From Secundilactobacillus angelensis (lineage in GTDB: Bacteria; Bacillota; Bacilli; Lactobacillales; Lactobacillaceae): a stretch of DNA of 64,000 nt. Numbering within the stretch: position 1 is the stretch's first letter; each line of letters begins with the position of its first letter. A program made the position numbers and the translations under genes. The notes under the pieces are model-generated. The model made no database searches and had not been told where the DNA came from. It worked only from the letters and a program-made list of their open reading frames with translations. This document shows, in pieces, positions 35,874 to 46,508 of this stretch. The stretch spans positions 62,001-126,000 of the forward strand of contig NZ_JAAXLJ010000004.1 in assembly GCF_012641075.1 (NCBI RefSeq), in the 5' to 3' direction.

Positions 35874-37172
35874 TTAAAATAATGATAGCAAATTACGCCA
35901 GGTACGAACTAACCAGTTTGCTTGTTTGATCTCACTAATCGTCTTAATTGGTAAGGACAAAGTACCTGAGTGGCCAACTTGTGAAATTGATTTGCCGGCA
36001 AGGGTTAATTTCACTTTTCCAACAGTAGTATTTGCTGCCAGCGGTGCTTTCAACCCGTCCTTTTCGCGATAACCGGCAGCTATCTGTACTTTAGACTGAA
36101 GCTGCGTTCTAGATTGGTGTTTACCGATCCATACCGTTGAAGGTTGCGCTACGGTAGTCTCCACCGTTTTGACTTTCCCCATTGGCACCTTAACGTTACT
36201 TAATTGATACGTTTGAGCGTTCAACGTCAGCGGTTGATACGTGGCATACACCCACTTCATTAACTTTCGCGTCTGAACAAACCGTGCGGGATCGCCCGAG
36301 GTTTTATTGGCCGCGTGCATGACGACGGTAATCAACCGATGCCCATTACGGTTGACGGTGCCAACAAAATTACCGCCAGCAGCGTTCGAAGTCCCCGTTT
36401 TGAGCCCATCCACTGGCAAATCAGCGTGGTACTGGCCCAACCCTTTCAACATCTGATTCCAATTCTGCATCCGGGTCTGACTGCTGCCGCCCTTATCAAA
36501 CCAGGCTTTGCTCAAACTGGTCGTCTGTAGGATTTCCGGATATTCCTTCAGAAGCGCCCGCGATAAAGAAGCAACATCTTGGGCTGACATAGTGTTTTCA
36601 TCATTTTTTAAAATTCCCGAATAGCCCAGCTTGCCAGCCTGTCCGTTCGTAATGCCCGACGCCGTGACAATGTGGGCACTGGTTAAGTGCAATTGTTTGG
36701 CGGTCGTTCGCAGCTTTGTGACGAAACGGTGCGGGCTGCCAGATACCGCGTTCCCCAACGCGGAAACCGCGGCATTAGCCGACGTAATCAGACTTGCTTG
36801 GTAAAGCTCGCGCACAGTGTATTTCCGGTTGGCGCTTAGTGGCACATTCGTCAGCTCAGAATTCCGACTTATTTTTGCAATTTCAGGACTGATGGCTACC
36901 CGCTGATTCCAGTGCAAGTGACCAGCTTTGATTTCTTTTAACACGACGTAAACCGAGAGTAATTTAGTCAAAGAGGCGATCGGTAATTTTCGCTGATCAT
37001 TCTTCTGGTACAAAATCTGACCAGTATTCGCATCGACTGCAATCGCTGACTTCACCTGTAAATTTGGTGCAGTGGCAGCTTTTGCGCCTAACCCACCAAC
37101 CATGAAGCTCATCATAAAGAAGCACAAAAATAGCCCGATCTTCAGGCTACTTTTAGGAGATTTAAGTGTCAT
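35874..37172 (-). CDS. dacA: D-alanyl-D-alanine carboxypeptidase (PBP5-type)
   Basis: 432 residues from ATG 37172 (GGAGG, 5-nt spacing). Signal peptide, then the penicilloyl-serine motifs S67-LT-K70, S131-A-N133 and K258-T-G260. A C-terminal beta-domain and an amphipathic tail (WLVRTWRNLLSLF) attach it to the membrane. It trims the terminal D-Ala of pentapeptide stems. It follows a VanS/VanR-like two-component pair, an arrangement like vanRS-vanY, but the protein itself is ordinary PBP5, not a VanY metallopeptidase. Promoter and terminator not evident. Confidence 0.92.
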   Translation of the reverse strand: MTLKSPKSSLKIGLFLCFFMMSFMVGGLGAKAATAPNLQVKSAIAVDANTGQILYQKNDQRKLPIASLTKLLSVYVVLKEIKAGHLHWNQRVAISPEIAKISRNSELTNVPLSANRKYTVRELYQASLITSANAAVSALGNAVSGSPHRFVTKLRTTAKQLHLTSAHIVTASGITNGQAGKLGYSGILKNDENTMSAQDVASLSRALLKEYPEILQTTSLSKAWFDKGGSSQTRMQNWNQMLKGLGQYHADLPVDGLKTGTSNAAGGNFVGTVNRNGHRLITVVMHAANKTSGDPARFVQTRKLMKWVYATYQPLTLNAQTYQLSNVKVPMGKVKTVETTVAQPSTVWIGKHQSRTQLQSKVQIAAGYREKDGLKAPLAANTTVGKVKLTLAGKSISQVGHSGTLSLPIKTISEIKQANWLVRTWRNLLSLF

Positions 37173-37188
37173 AACATCCTCCAGAGAA

Positions 37189-38364
37189 TTATTTTGTCCG
37201 TTCATCTTTTAGTTGCACGCCGTTTTTAACTGGTAAATGAATGATAAAGCAAGTGAGATCGTCAGACGAGGTCACATAGATATAACCACCATGTCGATTG
37301 ACGATACTCTGAGCGATTGCCAGACCTAGTCCAGTACCACCAGTAGCCTTAGAGCGGGAACCTTCAACCCGATAAAAGCGTTCAAAGACTTGTGATAAAG
37401 ACGCCTCCGGAATCTTCTTCCCGTTGTTTTCGACGTTGATCACAACCTCATCATCATTGGGCTGTTCTGCTTTCAAATTAATCTGCGTGGCACCCTCACC
37501 ATACTTCAGTGCATTCGTGATTAAATTGTTAAACACCCGGCCTAATCGTTCACCATCAGCTTCAATGTGCATCGGTTTGTCTGGGACGTCGATATCAATG
37601 ACAATTCCCTTTTCGCCCGCTTCAAGTTCAAAGCTTGCAGCCAGCTGTTCCAGCATTTGACCAATATCCAGCGTCGCAATGGACAACGGCGTATCAGTTT
37701 GGCGCATCTTGGTATAAACAAACAAATCATCAACCAATGATTTCATCTGTTTCGCTTTATTAAAGGCCGTGTTCGTATACTTCAAAAGTTCATCTTCAGA
37801 GTGATACTGGCGGTCTTCCACCAATCCGAGATAGCCAATGATTGAAGTTAGTGGTGTCCGTAAATCGTGGCTGACGTTGGTAATCAACTCATCCTTAGAC
37901 TTTTCGATCCGTCGTTCTTCATCCATTGAAGCGATAACGGAATCAACCAACGAGTTTACTGAAGTCACAACCCGTTGTGTCTCACCCTTGATTGTGAAGG
38001 GAATCCGGTGGTCAAAGTGACCGTTAGCAATGTAATGCAGCTCATCAATAATGTGTCGTAACTGCATCTGTCGATAGCGCCGAATCAGTCGCCAGTAAAC
38101 AACACCAGCATCGAACAGGAGCATCAGAACAATGAAAATATTTTCCCAGCTCCAGAGTTGGTAATGCGCGGGTCCGATGATGATCGACCGCTTAATAATA
38201 AAGATCCCATCTTGCAACCCTGGATTGGTCTGAATCATTTCGTTTAAAAGAACGATTACCGAGAGATTAAGCAACAGCAAAAGCACGACGGTCACGATAC
38301 CTTCCATGATCAGCGCGCTCTTCTCTCTGCCTGTGAGTTTCATTCCCTTGCTTTCAGTATTCAT
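37189..38364 (-). CDS. Sensor histidine kinase (VanS-like)
   Basis: 391 residues from ATG 38364 (AGGGG upstream); the longer frame overlapping the regulator gene is not coding. Two membrane helices (about 18-42 and 77-98) flank a short external loop. HAMP-like region, phosphoacceptor H166 in NVSHDLRTPLTS, N box NNLITNALKYG, and G2 box TGLGLAI. Regulator, kinase and dacA run in one direction, with 8 and 16 nt between them, suggesting one transcript. The signal is unknown. Confidence 0.9.
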   Translation of the reverse strand: MNTESKGMKLTGREKSALIMEGIVTVVLLLLLNLSVIVLLNEMIQTNPGLQDGIFIIKRSIIIGPAHYQLWSWENIFIVLMLLFDAGVVYWRLIRRYRQMQLRHIIDELHYIANGHFDHRIPFTIKGETQRVVTSVNSLVDSVIASMDEERRIEKSKDELITNVSHDLRTPLTSIIGYLGLVEDRQYHSEDELLKYTNTAFNKAKQMKSLVDDLFVYTKMRQTDTPLSIATLDIGQMLEQLAASFELEAGEKGIVIDIDVPDKPMHIEADGERLGRVFNNLITNALKYGEGATQINLKAEQPNDDEVVINVENNGKKIPEASLSQVFERFYRVEGSRSKATGGTGLGLAIAQSIVNRHGGYIYVTSSDDLTCFIIHLPVKNGVQLKDERTK

Positions 38365-38371
38365 ATTTCCC

Positions 38372-39061
38372 CTAGTGTGTTTCAATCTTGTAGCCGACAC
38401 CCCAAACCGTTTGAATGACCTTCTCGCCACCAGTTGCTTCTTCAATCTTGTCACGTAAATGTGACACGTGAACCATCACAGTTTTAGCTGAAACGATTGA
38501 TTCCTGACGCCAAACGCGTTCGAAAATTTCATCCGCTGAAAAGACCCGGTTAGGATGGCTGGCCAGCAGGTAGAGAATGCCGAATTCCAAGGCTGTCAGG
38601 TTGACTAACTTACCTGATAAAGTCTTCACTTCATGGGAATCCTTATTGATGGTCAATGAGCCAATATCCAATACATCTGGCTTCTCGTCAGCCACGTGAT
38701 CCGAAGCTCGACGTAACAGCGACTTAACCCGAGCCATTACTTCAAGCGGGTTAAATGGCTTGGTAACGTAATCATCGCCACCACTGACAAGGCCTTGAAT
38801 CTTATCCATGTCATCGGTTTTGGCAGATAAAATCAGGATTGGCAGCTCTGAGTCTTTTCGAACTTCCTTAATGACTTCGATACCAGTCATTTCAGGCATC
38901 ATAATATCCAGTATCATCAAACCAATATCTGGTGTGGTATGTAATTTGGTTAGTGCTTCCTTACCGTTATAGGCAGTGACTGGTTCGTAGCCCTCGTTTT
39001 TAATGTAGATTTCCAACAATTGGGCAATTTCTTTATCATCATCGACAACTAAGATTTTCAT
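38372..39061 (-). CDS. OmpR/PhoB-type response regulator (VanR-like)
   Basis: 229 residues. Receiver domain with D52 (MILDIMMPEM), conserved acidic pocket D7-D9 and K in YVTKPF, then a winged-helix domain ending TVWGVGYKIE. Phosphorylated by the adjacent kinase; likely regulates the downstream dacA. AAGGAG precedes the ATG. Confidence 0.92.
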   Translation of the reverse strand: MKILVVDDDKEIAQLLEIYIKNEGYEPVTAYNGKEALTKLHTTPDIGLMILDIMMPEMTGIEVIKEVRKDSELPILILSAKTDDMDKIQGLVSGGDDYVTKPFNPLEVMARVKSLLRRASDHVADEKPDVLDIGSLTINKDSHEVKTLSGKLVNLTALEFGILYLLASHPNRVFSADEIFERVWRQESIVSAKTVMVHVSHLRDKIEEATGGEKVIQTVWGVGYKIETH

Positions 39062-39261
39062 AGTGTGTGTATTCTCCTTATAATTACAATTCGGTTCGTT
39101 AAAATGACTTATCAGTCACTTATTCATGCGTGATGCAGGAAACGATAGTCCTCTGCTCGCTTAGGTCTATCTTACCAAAAGATAGGACATCATTCATTAT
39201 TAATCAATTAACTTAAGGTTCTCATTAAATTTTACTGCATTAACTATCCGTAACACAAAGA

Positions 39262-39304
39262 AAAGAAGCCTCGGGAGAAGTCTGACTGACCTCCCCTAAG
39301 GCTC
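39262..39304 (-). terminator. Terminator of guaB
   Basis: Minus strand GCCTTAGGGGAGGTC - AGTCA - GACTTCTCCCGAGGCTTCTTTT. Confidence 0.82.
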
Positions 39305-39327
39305 CTAATTGGCTGTAACACTATTTA

Positions 39328-40545
<1,218 letters not shown>

Positions 40546-40685
40546 TCATTAACTTGTAAGATTTAAGTTCGAATTCTCATCAGAGAACGCCTAAAAAGCC
40601 ACAAACATACTTGATTTTTCAATAATTTGGGAACAATTCATTTAGTTGTCTTATTTTTGTTCGGGGAGAACGGTTGCTAGGCCAA

Positions 40686-40739
40686 AACAAAAAGCAGTGT
40701 GATGACCAGTCGATATTGACTGATCATTGCACTGCTTGA
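40686..40739 (-). terminator. Terminator of the DUF1129 gene
   Basis: Minus strand CAAGCAGTG ... CACTGCTTTTTG with a long imperfect stem (GTCAGT/ACTGAC-type arms inside). Confidence 0.75.
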
Positions 40740-40763
40740 TGTAACATATCATGCTTTATTATT

Positions 40764-41537
40764 TTAACGTCTACGGGTTTGAGGCGTGCTACCAAAGAAG
40801 CCTTGTGTAAGCTTGTATTGTCGCTTAACAAACCACGAAGCAACCCCACCAAGGACCCCAAGAACAACCATTGGCCATCCGCCTAGACTTGGGTTCAGAG
40901 CACCTGGAATTGCCGCAGTTAACGTAAACAAGCCTAACCACACGATCAGGAACGCAACTGCTCCCAAGACACGAATCCAAAGCGCGTAACGGTGCTCACG
41001 CTTCGAGTCAAATATCCGTGGAATCAGTGGTAATGCTAAACCAGCGATAACGGAAGACAGGATAATTGAAAACAACCCAACGGATTGGTTGGTCCGCTGT
41101 GAAGCTGGTGAGATCAGGAACATCACACCAAACATAAAACTGAAAATTGTGAAGAAGTTCAACCCATTGTACAGCACACTTGGCCAGTATGGATCTGCTG
41201 CCCCTGCTGGACGCTGTGGGCCTTCAACAATTTCTTTGATGTGGGCATTCACGTCGCCGCCATACATGTTTTTGGCAGTCTTACCAGTCTTCTGTCCTTC
41301 TAGCAATTCAGCAGTGGTGTTCTTGACGATCTCTGCCTTCTTTTCAGTGCTCAGCTTGGTGACTTGCAAAGCCTGATTGAATCGGAACATATAGTCTGCG
41401 TTTCGCTTAGTCAGACCAATGTTATCGAAAACTTCATGTTCGTTTTTAACCGTACTATTGCGATCTTGGTGGACAGCGGCGTTACGCTTGCGCTGTTGGG
41501 CACTATTATTGCGTTTTTCGTTCTCGTTTTCGCTCAA
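40764..41537 (-). CDS. DUF1129 family membrane protein
   Basis: 257 residues from a TTG at 41537 (AAAGGAG). An earlier in-frame start at 41633 lies inside repeat sequence and is rejected. The N-terminal half is charged and helical (SENENEKRNNSAQQRK...), the C-terminal half has four membrane helices, typical of DUF1129 in lactobacilli, where it commonly sits near ychF. Function unknown. Confidence 0.78.
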   Translation of the reverse strand: MSENENEKRNNSAQQRKRNAAVHQDRNSTVKNEHEVFDNIGLTKRNADYMFRFNQALQVTKLSTEKKAEIVKNTTAELLEGQKTGKTAKNMYGGDVNAHIKEIVEGPQRPAGAADPYWPSVLYNGLNFFTIFSFMFGVMFLISPASQRTNQSVGLFSIILSSVIAGLALPLIPRIFDSKREHRYALWIRVLGAVAFLIVWLGLFTLTAAIPGALNPSLGGWPMVVLGVLGGVASWFVKRQYKLTQGFFGSTPQTRRR

Positions 41538-41611
41538 TTTTTTCGGTCTCCTTTTTTGGGTTTTTGGGGGGATGATTTGCTGGGATGTAGCTGAGGGTGC
41601 TTCGACGGGCA

Positions 41612-41675
41612 GAGAGCCACATGCCCTCCACATAGCTGAAACGTGCTACAGCAGGCAGAGAGTTGCATGCCCTCC
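41612..41675 (-). repeat. Tandem family 1 right-end fragments (about 54-bp unit)
   Basis: GCATGCCCTCCACATAGCTG followed by AAACGTGCTACAGCAGGCAG is present twice in succession (units near 41612 and 41660). Each matches the right end of the full element, as if the end were duplicated by slippage or repeated insertion. Confidence 0.7.
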
Positions 41676-41802
41676 ACATAGCTGAAACGTGCTACAGCAG
41701 GCAAGGAGCTATGTGTAAGCCAACATCGACATAAATCCAAAACCGGGATTTTTGCCGACGTTAACTTACACGCCGCTCTCTAAACGTCTCGTTATGCACT
41801 CT
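41676..41802 (-). repeat. Family 1 element, full copy I near ychF (127 bp)
   Basis: Minus strand AGAGTGCATAACGAGACG... to ...GCACGTTTCAGCTATGT. The inner arms GTGTAAGTTAACGTCGGC and GTCGATGTTGGCTTACAC pair. Length is exactly that of copy 1a. The central ~95 bp are identical to copy II. Confidence 0.88.
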
Positions 41803-41810
41803 TTGCTTTT

Positions 41811-41929
41811 GAAACGTGCTACAGCAGGCAAGGAGCTATGTGTAAGCCAACATCGACATAAATCCAAAACCGGGATTTTTGCCGACGTTAACTTACACGC
41901 CGCTCCTTAACCGCCTGCTTCCGCACTCT
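41811..41929 (-). repeat. Family 1 element, copy II abutting ychF
   Basis: Minus strand begins AGAGTGCGGAAGCAGGCGG immediately at the ychF stop codon and ends GTAGCACGTTTC. Outer arms AAGCAGGC and GCCTGCT pair; inner arms as in copy I. The tail is slightly shorter than the full 127 bp. Confidence 0.88.
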
Positions 41930-43029
41930 TATACATTAAACCTAAACTCCACAATATCCCCATCCTGCATCACATAATCCTTACCTTCAACTCTTAGCTT
42001 TCCGGCATCCTTTACCGCCGTTTCCGATTCGAACTTATCCAAATCATCAAACGCCATTACTTCCGCACGGATAAAGCCGCGTTCGAAGTCTGAGTGAATA
42101 ATTCCAGCTGCTTGTGGTGCCTTAGTTCCCTTTTTAAAGGTCCAGGCTCTGGTTTCCTTACCACCAGCCGTGAAGAAGGTTTCTAGGCCTAAGAGCTTGT
42201 ATGACGCACGAATCAGACGGTTTAAGCCTGGTTCAGTGACCCCTTCAGCCTCTAAGAAGTCTGCCTTTTCGTCATCGTCTAATTCAGCGATTTCCTCTTC
42301 AGCTTCGGCTGCAACCGCAATGGCTTGCGCGCCTTCCTTTGCTGCGTAATCTTCAATGTCCTTAAAGTACTTAGAGTTTTCTGGATCAGCCATGTCATCT
42401 TCAGCGATGTTAGCCACGTAGAGCACTGGCTTGCTGGTCAGCAGGAATAAGCCCTTCACGATTGGTGCTTCATCTTCGTTAAAGTCCATTGTGCGGACAC
42501 CCTTACCGGCTTCCAACACTGGCTTGATTCTTTCCAGAACAGCTAATTCAGCCTTAGCTGCCTTATCACTACCCTTGGCAGCCCGTTGAACCTTAGCCAA
42601 ACGCTTATCAACGGCTTCGAGGTCTGACAAGCCTAATTCCAGGTTGATGGTTTCAATATCATCGATAGGATCGATCTTACCAGACACGTGGGTAATATTA
42701 TCGTCATCAAAGGCCCGCACAACGTGGACAATGGCGTCCACCTGACGAATGTTCTCCAAGAACTTGTTCCCTAATCCTTCACCCTTGCTGGCACCCTTAA
42801 CGATTCCGGCAATATCGGTAAATTCAAAAGTGGTTGGTACAACCTTTTTAGCTGGGATCAGTTCCTGGATCCGGTCAAGCCGTGAATCCGGCACTTCAAC
42901 CATTCCGACGTTGGGGTCGATGGTGGCAAATGGATAGTTGGCCATCTCGGCTCCGGCCTTAGTAATCGCGTTAAATAAGGTTGACTTACCAACGTTTGGT
43001 AAGCCGACAATTCCTGCTGTTAATGACAT
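41929..43029 (-). CDS. ychF: Ribosome-binding ATPase YchF
   Basis: 366 residues, Obg-family P-loop protein that prefers ATP. G1 GLPNVGKST at 8-16, G3 DIAG with GASKGEGLGNKF, then a coiled region and C-terminal TGS domain (IHSDFERGFIRAEV). Downstream of DUF951 and the parAB-noc-rsmG block. Stop TAA is at the left edge of the family 1 element. Confidence 0.96.
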   Translation of the reverse strand: MSLTAGIVGLPNVGKSTLFNAITKAGAEMANYPFATIDPNVGMVEVPDSRLDRIQELIPAKKVVPTTFEFTDIAGIVKGASKGEGLGNKFLENIRQVDAIVHVVRAFDDDNITHVSGKIDPIDDIETINLELGLSDLEAVDKRLAKVQRAAKGSDKAAKAELAVLERIKPVLEAGKGVRTMDFNEDEAPIVKGLFLLTSKPVLYVANIAEDDMADPENSKYFKDIEDYAAKEGAQAIAVAAEAEEEIAELDDDEKADFLEAEGVTEPGLNRLIRASYKLLGLETFFTAGGKETRAWTFKKGTKAPQAAGIIHSDFERGFIRAEVMAFDDLDKFESETAVKDAGKLRVEGKDYVMQDGDIVEFRFNV

Positions 43030-43051
43030 AGTAAAGTCTCACTCTTCCTTT

Positions 43052-43243
43052 TTAGTCAGTTTGTGGTTTCTTTTCCAAAACCTTTTTCAGCTTTTTTTCA
43101 AACTCGCGACGGCTCAGCATCACGATGTGGCCGCAACCGGTGCACTTGATTTTGATATCAGCACCCATCCGGATAATCTCCCAGCGGTTAACACCACATG
43201 GATGCGGCTTCTTCATTTCAACTAAATCACCTAAATCGTACAT
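43052..43243 (-). CDS. DUF951 family protein
   Basis: 63 residues starting MYDLGDLVEMKKPHPCG with a CXXC-like pair in IKCTGCGHI. This short conserved protein is almost always found between parB and ychF in Firmicutes, as here. The cysteines suggest a metal or nucleic-acid contact; function not established. Confidence 0.9.
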   Translation of the reverse strand: MYDLGDLVEMKKPHPCGVNRWEIIRMGADIKIKCTGCGHIVMLSRREFEKKLKKVLEKKPQTD

Positions 43244-43253
43244 CGAATCCCTC

Positions 43254-44138
43254 CTAGTCTAAATGAACATCGAGAATTTCTAGAATTCGGCTTAAGTCGT
43301 CATCCGACAGATACTCGATTTCAATCTTACCCTGACCGGCTTCTTTATTCGACTCGCTAATCGTTACTTGAGTGCCGAACTTCTCTTGGAGCACGTTTTC
43401 ACCTGCTCGCAAGTACGGTGACTTTTGTTTAATGCGTTTCTTTGGTTTAGCGGCCGCTTGACCGTTCATCTTGTTAACGACGTCTTCCAAAGCCCGCACC
43501 GTCATTTTGCCATCAGCTGCTCGGTTAGCCAGACTAACCATTTGCGACCGATCCTTTAATGACAGCAAGGTTCGTGCTTGGCCCATCGATAGCCGCTTCT
43601 TTTGCAGTAGTTCTTTAACTTGTTTTGGTAATCCAAGTAACCGCAGATAATTGGCGATATACGGCCGACTCTTACCTAATCGTGAGGATACTTGCGCCTG
43701 AGTCAGGTTCAAGTTGCTCATCAGCATTTCGTACGCTTCGGCTTCTTCTAACGGTGTCAGGTCTTCACGCTGTAAGTTTTCCATCACAGCAATTTCCATC
43801 ATTTGGGGTTCAGTTACTTCCCGAATAATGGCTGGGATCGTGTCGTTACCAACTAGTTTAGAAGCCCGTACCCGCCGTTCACCAGCAAGTATCTCATAAC
43901 GAGACACTTCTGGATCTGGCTGACGGACAATGATCGGCTGGAAAACACCCGACTTTTCAATCGATTTGGCAAGATCTTTCAGCGCTGTCTGGTCAAACTT
44001 CTGACGTGGCTGGTACGGATTTGGCCGAATCTGATCGAGTTTGATATCAATGACTGTTTCTACATCTGGATCAACGCTATTGTCCGCAAATAATGCTTCA
44101 ATGCCGCGTCCGAGTCCCTTGTTATTTTTGTTTGCCAT
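43254..44138 (-). CDS. parB: Chromosome-partitioning protein ParB (Spo0J)
   Basis: 294 residues from ATG 44138 (MANKNNKGLGRGIEALF). N-terminal ParB/RepB nuclease-like fold with PNPYQPRQ and GERRVRAS (CTP-binding box), central helix-turn-helix (TQAQVSSRLGKSRPYIANYLR), C-terminal dimer domain. Loads on parS and recruits SMC. The start lies inside the end of parA (17-nt overlap). No exact parS was found in the window. Confidence 0.95.
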   Translation of the reverse strand: MANKNNKGLGRGIEALFADNSVDPDVETVIDIKLDQIRPNPYQPRQKFDQTALKDLAKSIEKSGVFQPIIVRQPDPEVSRYEILAGERRVRASKLVGNDTIPAIIREVTEPQMMEIAVMENLQREDLTPLEEAEAYEMLMSNLNLTQAQVSSRLGKSRPYIANYLRLLGLPKQVKELLQKKRLSMGQARTLLSLKDRSQMVSLANRAADGKMTVRALEDVVNKMNGQAAAKPKKRIKQKSPYLRAGENVLQEKFGTQVTISESNKEAGQGKIEIEYLSDDDLSRILEILDVHLD

Positions 44139-44895
44139 GAGCAGCTGCCACTTCCTTTGCGAGTTGCATATAAACTTGTGCACCGGTTGACTTTGGGTCG
44201 TAATCCATAATTGGTAACCCGTGGCTTGGCGCCTCAGATAACCTGACGTTACGTGGAATAATCGTTTCGTAAACTTTATCCTTAAAGTACTTTTTCACTT
44301 CTTCGTTGACTTGCCGGCCCAAATTAGTACGGGCATCAAACATCGTCAGCAACACACCTTCAACCTTTAAATTAGGGTTGAAATGCTTGCGAACCAGTTG
44401 AATGGTATTCAGCAATTGGCTCAGCCCTTCCAGCGCGTAGTACTCTGATTGAACCGGAATCAAAATAGAATTGCTGGCGGTAAAGGCATTGATCGTCAAT
44501 AATCCCAACGAAGGCGGACAATCCACCAAAATAAAATCATACTGATCCTGAATGACTTTAAGGGCATCCATCAAACGAGTCTCACGAGCGATTTGAGAAG
44601 TTAACTCAATCTCAGCGCCGGACAATTGAATGGTTGCTGGCGCAATGTCTAAATCTTTATGACTCGTATGTAATATCACATCCGCAATCGGCTCTTCGTT
44701 GACCAGTACATCGTAAATATCCTTTGAAATGGAGGACTTAGCAATACCAACCCCACTGGTTGCATTGCCTTGGGCATCGATATCAACTAACAAGACGCGA
44801 TTGCCTAAGTTGGCTAACCCGGCACCTAAATTCACTGAAGTCGTCGTTTTACCGACCCCACCTTTTTGGTTCGCAAGCGCAATTATATCTGCCAT
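44122..44895 (-). CDS. parA: Chromosome-partitioning ATPase ParA (Soj)
   Basis: 257 residues. Deviant Walker A KGGVGKTT at 11-18, Walker B ILVDCPPSLG, and the ParA box. Works with ParB in origin segregation and with DnaA control. Operon order noc-parA-parB is conserved in Firmicutes. Confidence 0.96.
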   Translation of the reverse strand: MADIIALANQKGGVGKTTTSVNLGAGLANLGNRVLLVDIDAQGNATSGVGIAKSSISKDIYDVLVNEEPIADVILHTSHKDLDIAPATIQLSGAEIELTSQIARETRLMDALKVIQDQYDFILVDCPPSLGLLTINAFTASNSILIPVQSEYYALEGLSQLLNTIQLVRKHFNPNLKVEGVLLTMFDARTNLGRQVNEEVKKYFKDKVYETIIPRNVRLSEAPSHGLPIMDYDPKSTGAQVYMQLAKEVAAAHGKQK

Positions 44896-44912
44896 CGGTT
44901 TTTCTCACTCCT

Positions 44913-45737
44913 TTATGATTTTTTCATGATGTCGATAGTAATTCGGTAGCTATCGGCGTTATCTTCTTCAGTTGTTTTAACTTCTAAACCAGCGTTGCTG
45001 ACCATCTGCAGGGACTTCTTAATGGTATTCACCGCTACACGGGTATCAGCCGAAACTGATTTGACTTTCGGCTTTGGCTTAGCCTTGGCACGTTCACGCT
45101 GAATCAGCCGTTCTGCGTCCCGGACTGTTAAATGATCTGAAATGATCCGCTTCAGCAGTTTTTCCTGTTGCTTTGGCGTAACTGCTAACAATGCCCGACC
45201 GTGCCGTTCACTGATTTCTTCGTTCATAATTGCTTCTTGAACTGGTTCACTCAGCTTAAGCAGGCGCAATTTATTGGCAATAAACGACTGACTCTTACCG
45301 ACATCTTTTGCCAGCTGGCTTTGGGTCAGCTGATTAAGTTTCATCAAGGCTTGATAGGCTTGAGCTTCCTCAATCGGCGTTAACCCTTCTCGTTGGAGAT
45401 TTTCAATTAGCGCCAGTGAAGCCGTTTCGTCGTCGGACAACGATTGAATAATCGAGGGTACTTCTCGCCACTTCAGCGATTTTACTGCCCGGTAGCGCCG
45501 TTCACCAGCAATAATTTCATACTGATGCGGTTCGTATTCACGCAAGACGATTGGCTGCAACAAGCCATGATCAGAAATGGTTTGCGCCAATTCGTCAATA
45601 CTGCGCTTGTTAAAAACATGCCGTGGCTGAAACCGATTAGGCACAATCGCGTCTACCGGCACCATGACCACTTTTTGTTTAATGCTTTCATCATTTTGCT
45701 GATTGGCCTTATCTCGACCAAATAACGAAAACGCCAT
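44913..45737 (-). CDS. noc: Nucleoid occlusion protein Noc (ParB-like)
   Basis: 274 residues, ParB family (PNRFQPRHVF, GERRYRAVKSL, helix-turn-helix TQSQLAKDVGKSQSFIANKLR). The short N-terminus (MAFSLFGRDKA) is the amphipathic membrane-targeting helix of Noc. The gene lies between rsmG and parA, as in B. subtilis. Its usual site (ATTTCCCGGGAAAT) was not seen in the window. Confidence 0.9.
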   Translation of the reverse strand: MAFSLFGRDKANQQNDESIKQKVVMVPVDAIVPNRFQPRHVFNKRSIDELAQTISDHGLLQPIVLREYEPHQYEIIAGERRYRAVKSLKWREVPSIIQSLSDDETASLALIENLQREGLTPIEEAQAYQALMKLNQLTQSQLAKDVGKSQSFIANKLRLLKLSEPVQEAIMNEEISERHGRALLAVTPKQQEKLLKRIISDHLTVRDAERLIQRERAKAKPKPKVKSVSADTRVAVNTIKKSLQMVSNAGLEVKTTEEDNADSYRITIDIMKKS

Positions 45738-45758
45738 CCTAATCGTCCCCCTTTCTAA

Positions 45759-46487
45759 CTATTCGCCAAGTGGCTCCTTGTTAGGCGTTCCAGCCTTACG
45801 TGGGTAGCGCTTGGGTGTCGGTTTAACCTTGTCGATCACCACAATATGCCGTTCATCCCCAGATTCAGGCAGGGTAAATGACTGGTCTAAGTGCAATTTA
45901 CCACCTAATGTCGCAATGGCTGACTTAGAATGCACCAACTCGGATTCTGTCTGCTGTGCTTTTAACGCAATAAACTGACCATTAAGCTTAACCAATGGCA
46001 AGCACAACTCGCTTAAAACACTCATCCGTGCTACTGCACGAGCGGTCACCACGTCATAAGCTTCCCGATGCTCAGAACGTTTGCCACCGAACTCTTCAGC
46101 TCGGGCATGGTATACCTTAACACCTTCCAGACCTAAATCAGCGATAAGATCCTTCAAAAAATTGATTCGCTTATTTAAGGAGTCAACAATGGTCACTTGC
46201 AGGTTAGGAAACAAGATCTTCATCGGTAATGATGGGAAACCAGCTCCAGCTCCAACGTCGCAAAGTGTCAACTCTTCTGTCTGTAATTCAGGCGCGTAAA
46301 AGGCGGGCGTTACTGAATCATAAAAATGTTTCAGATAAACGTCACCGCGTTCTGTGATGGTTGTTAAATTAAGATGTTGATTAGTTTCGACCAGAATTTT
46401 AAAGTACTGATCAAATTGCTGCATTTGCTCATCGGAAACGTTAATTCCCTGAGCATTTAACGCGGCAATAAATTGGCTATCATTCAT
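45759..46487 (-). CDS. rsmG: 16S rRNA (guanine-527-N7)-methyltransferase
   Basis: 242 residues; SAM-dependent methylation of 16S rRNA G527. AdoMet motif [13 protein letters not shown] around residue 73 and the later [12 protein letters not shown]. Gene order with noc and par is typical. AGGAG precedes the ATG. A perfect inverted repeat lies 22 nt upstream (46509-46527). Confidence 0.95.
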   Translation of the reverse strand: MNDSQFIAALNAQGINVSDEQMQQFDQYFKILVETNQHLNLTTITERGDVYLKHFYDSVTPAFYAPELQTEELTLCDVGAGAGFPSLPMKILFPNLQVTIVDSLNKRINFLKDLIADLGLEGVKVYHARAEEFGGKRSEHREAYDVVTARAVARMSVLSELCLPLVKLNGQFIALKAQQTESELVHSKSAIATLGGKLHLDQSFTLPESGDERHIVVIDKVKPTPKRYPRKAGTPNKEPLGE

Positions 46488-46508
46488 GGAAATCTCCTAA
46501 TGGATTCT

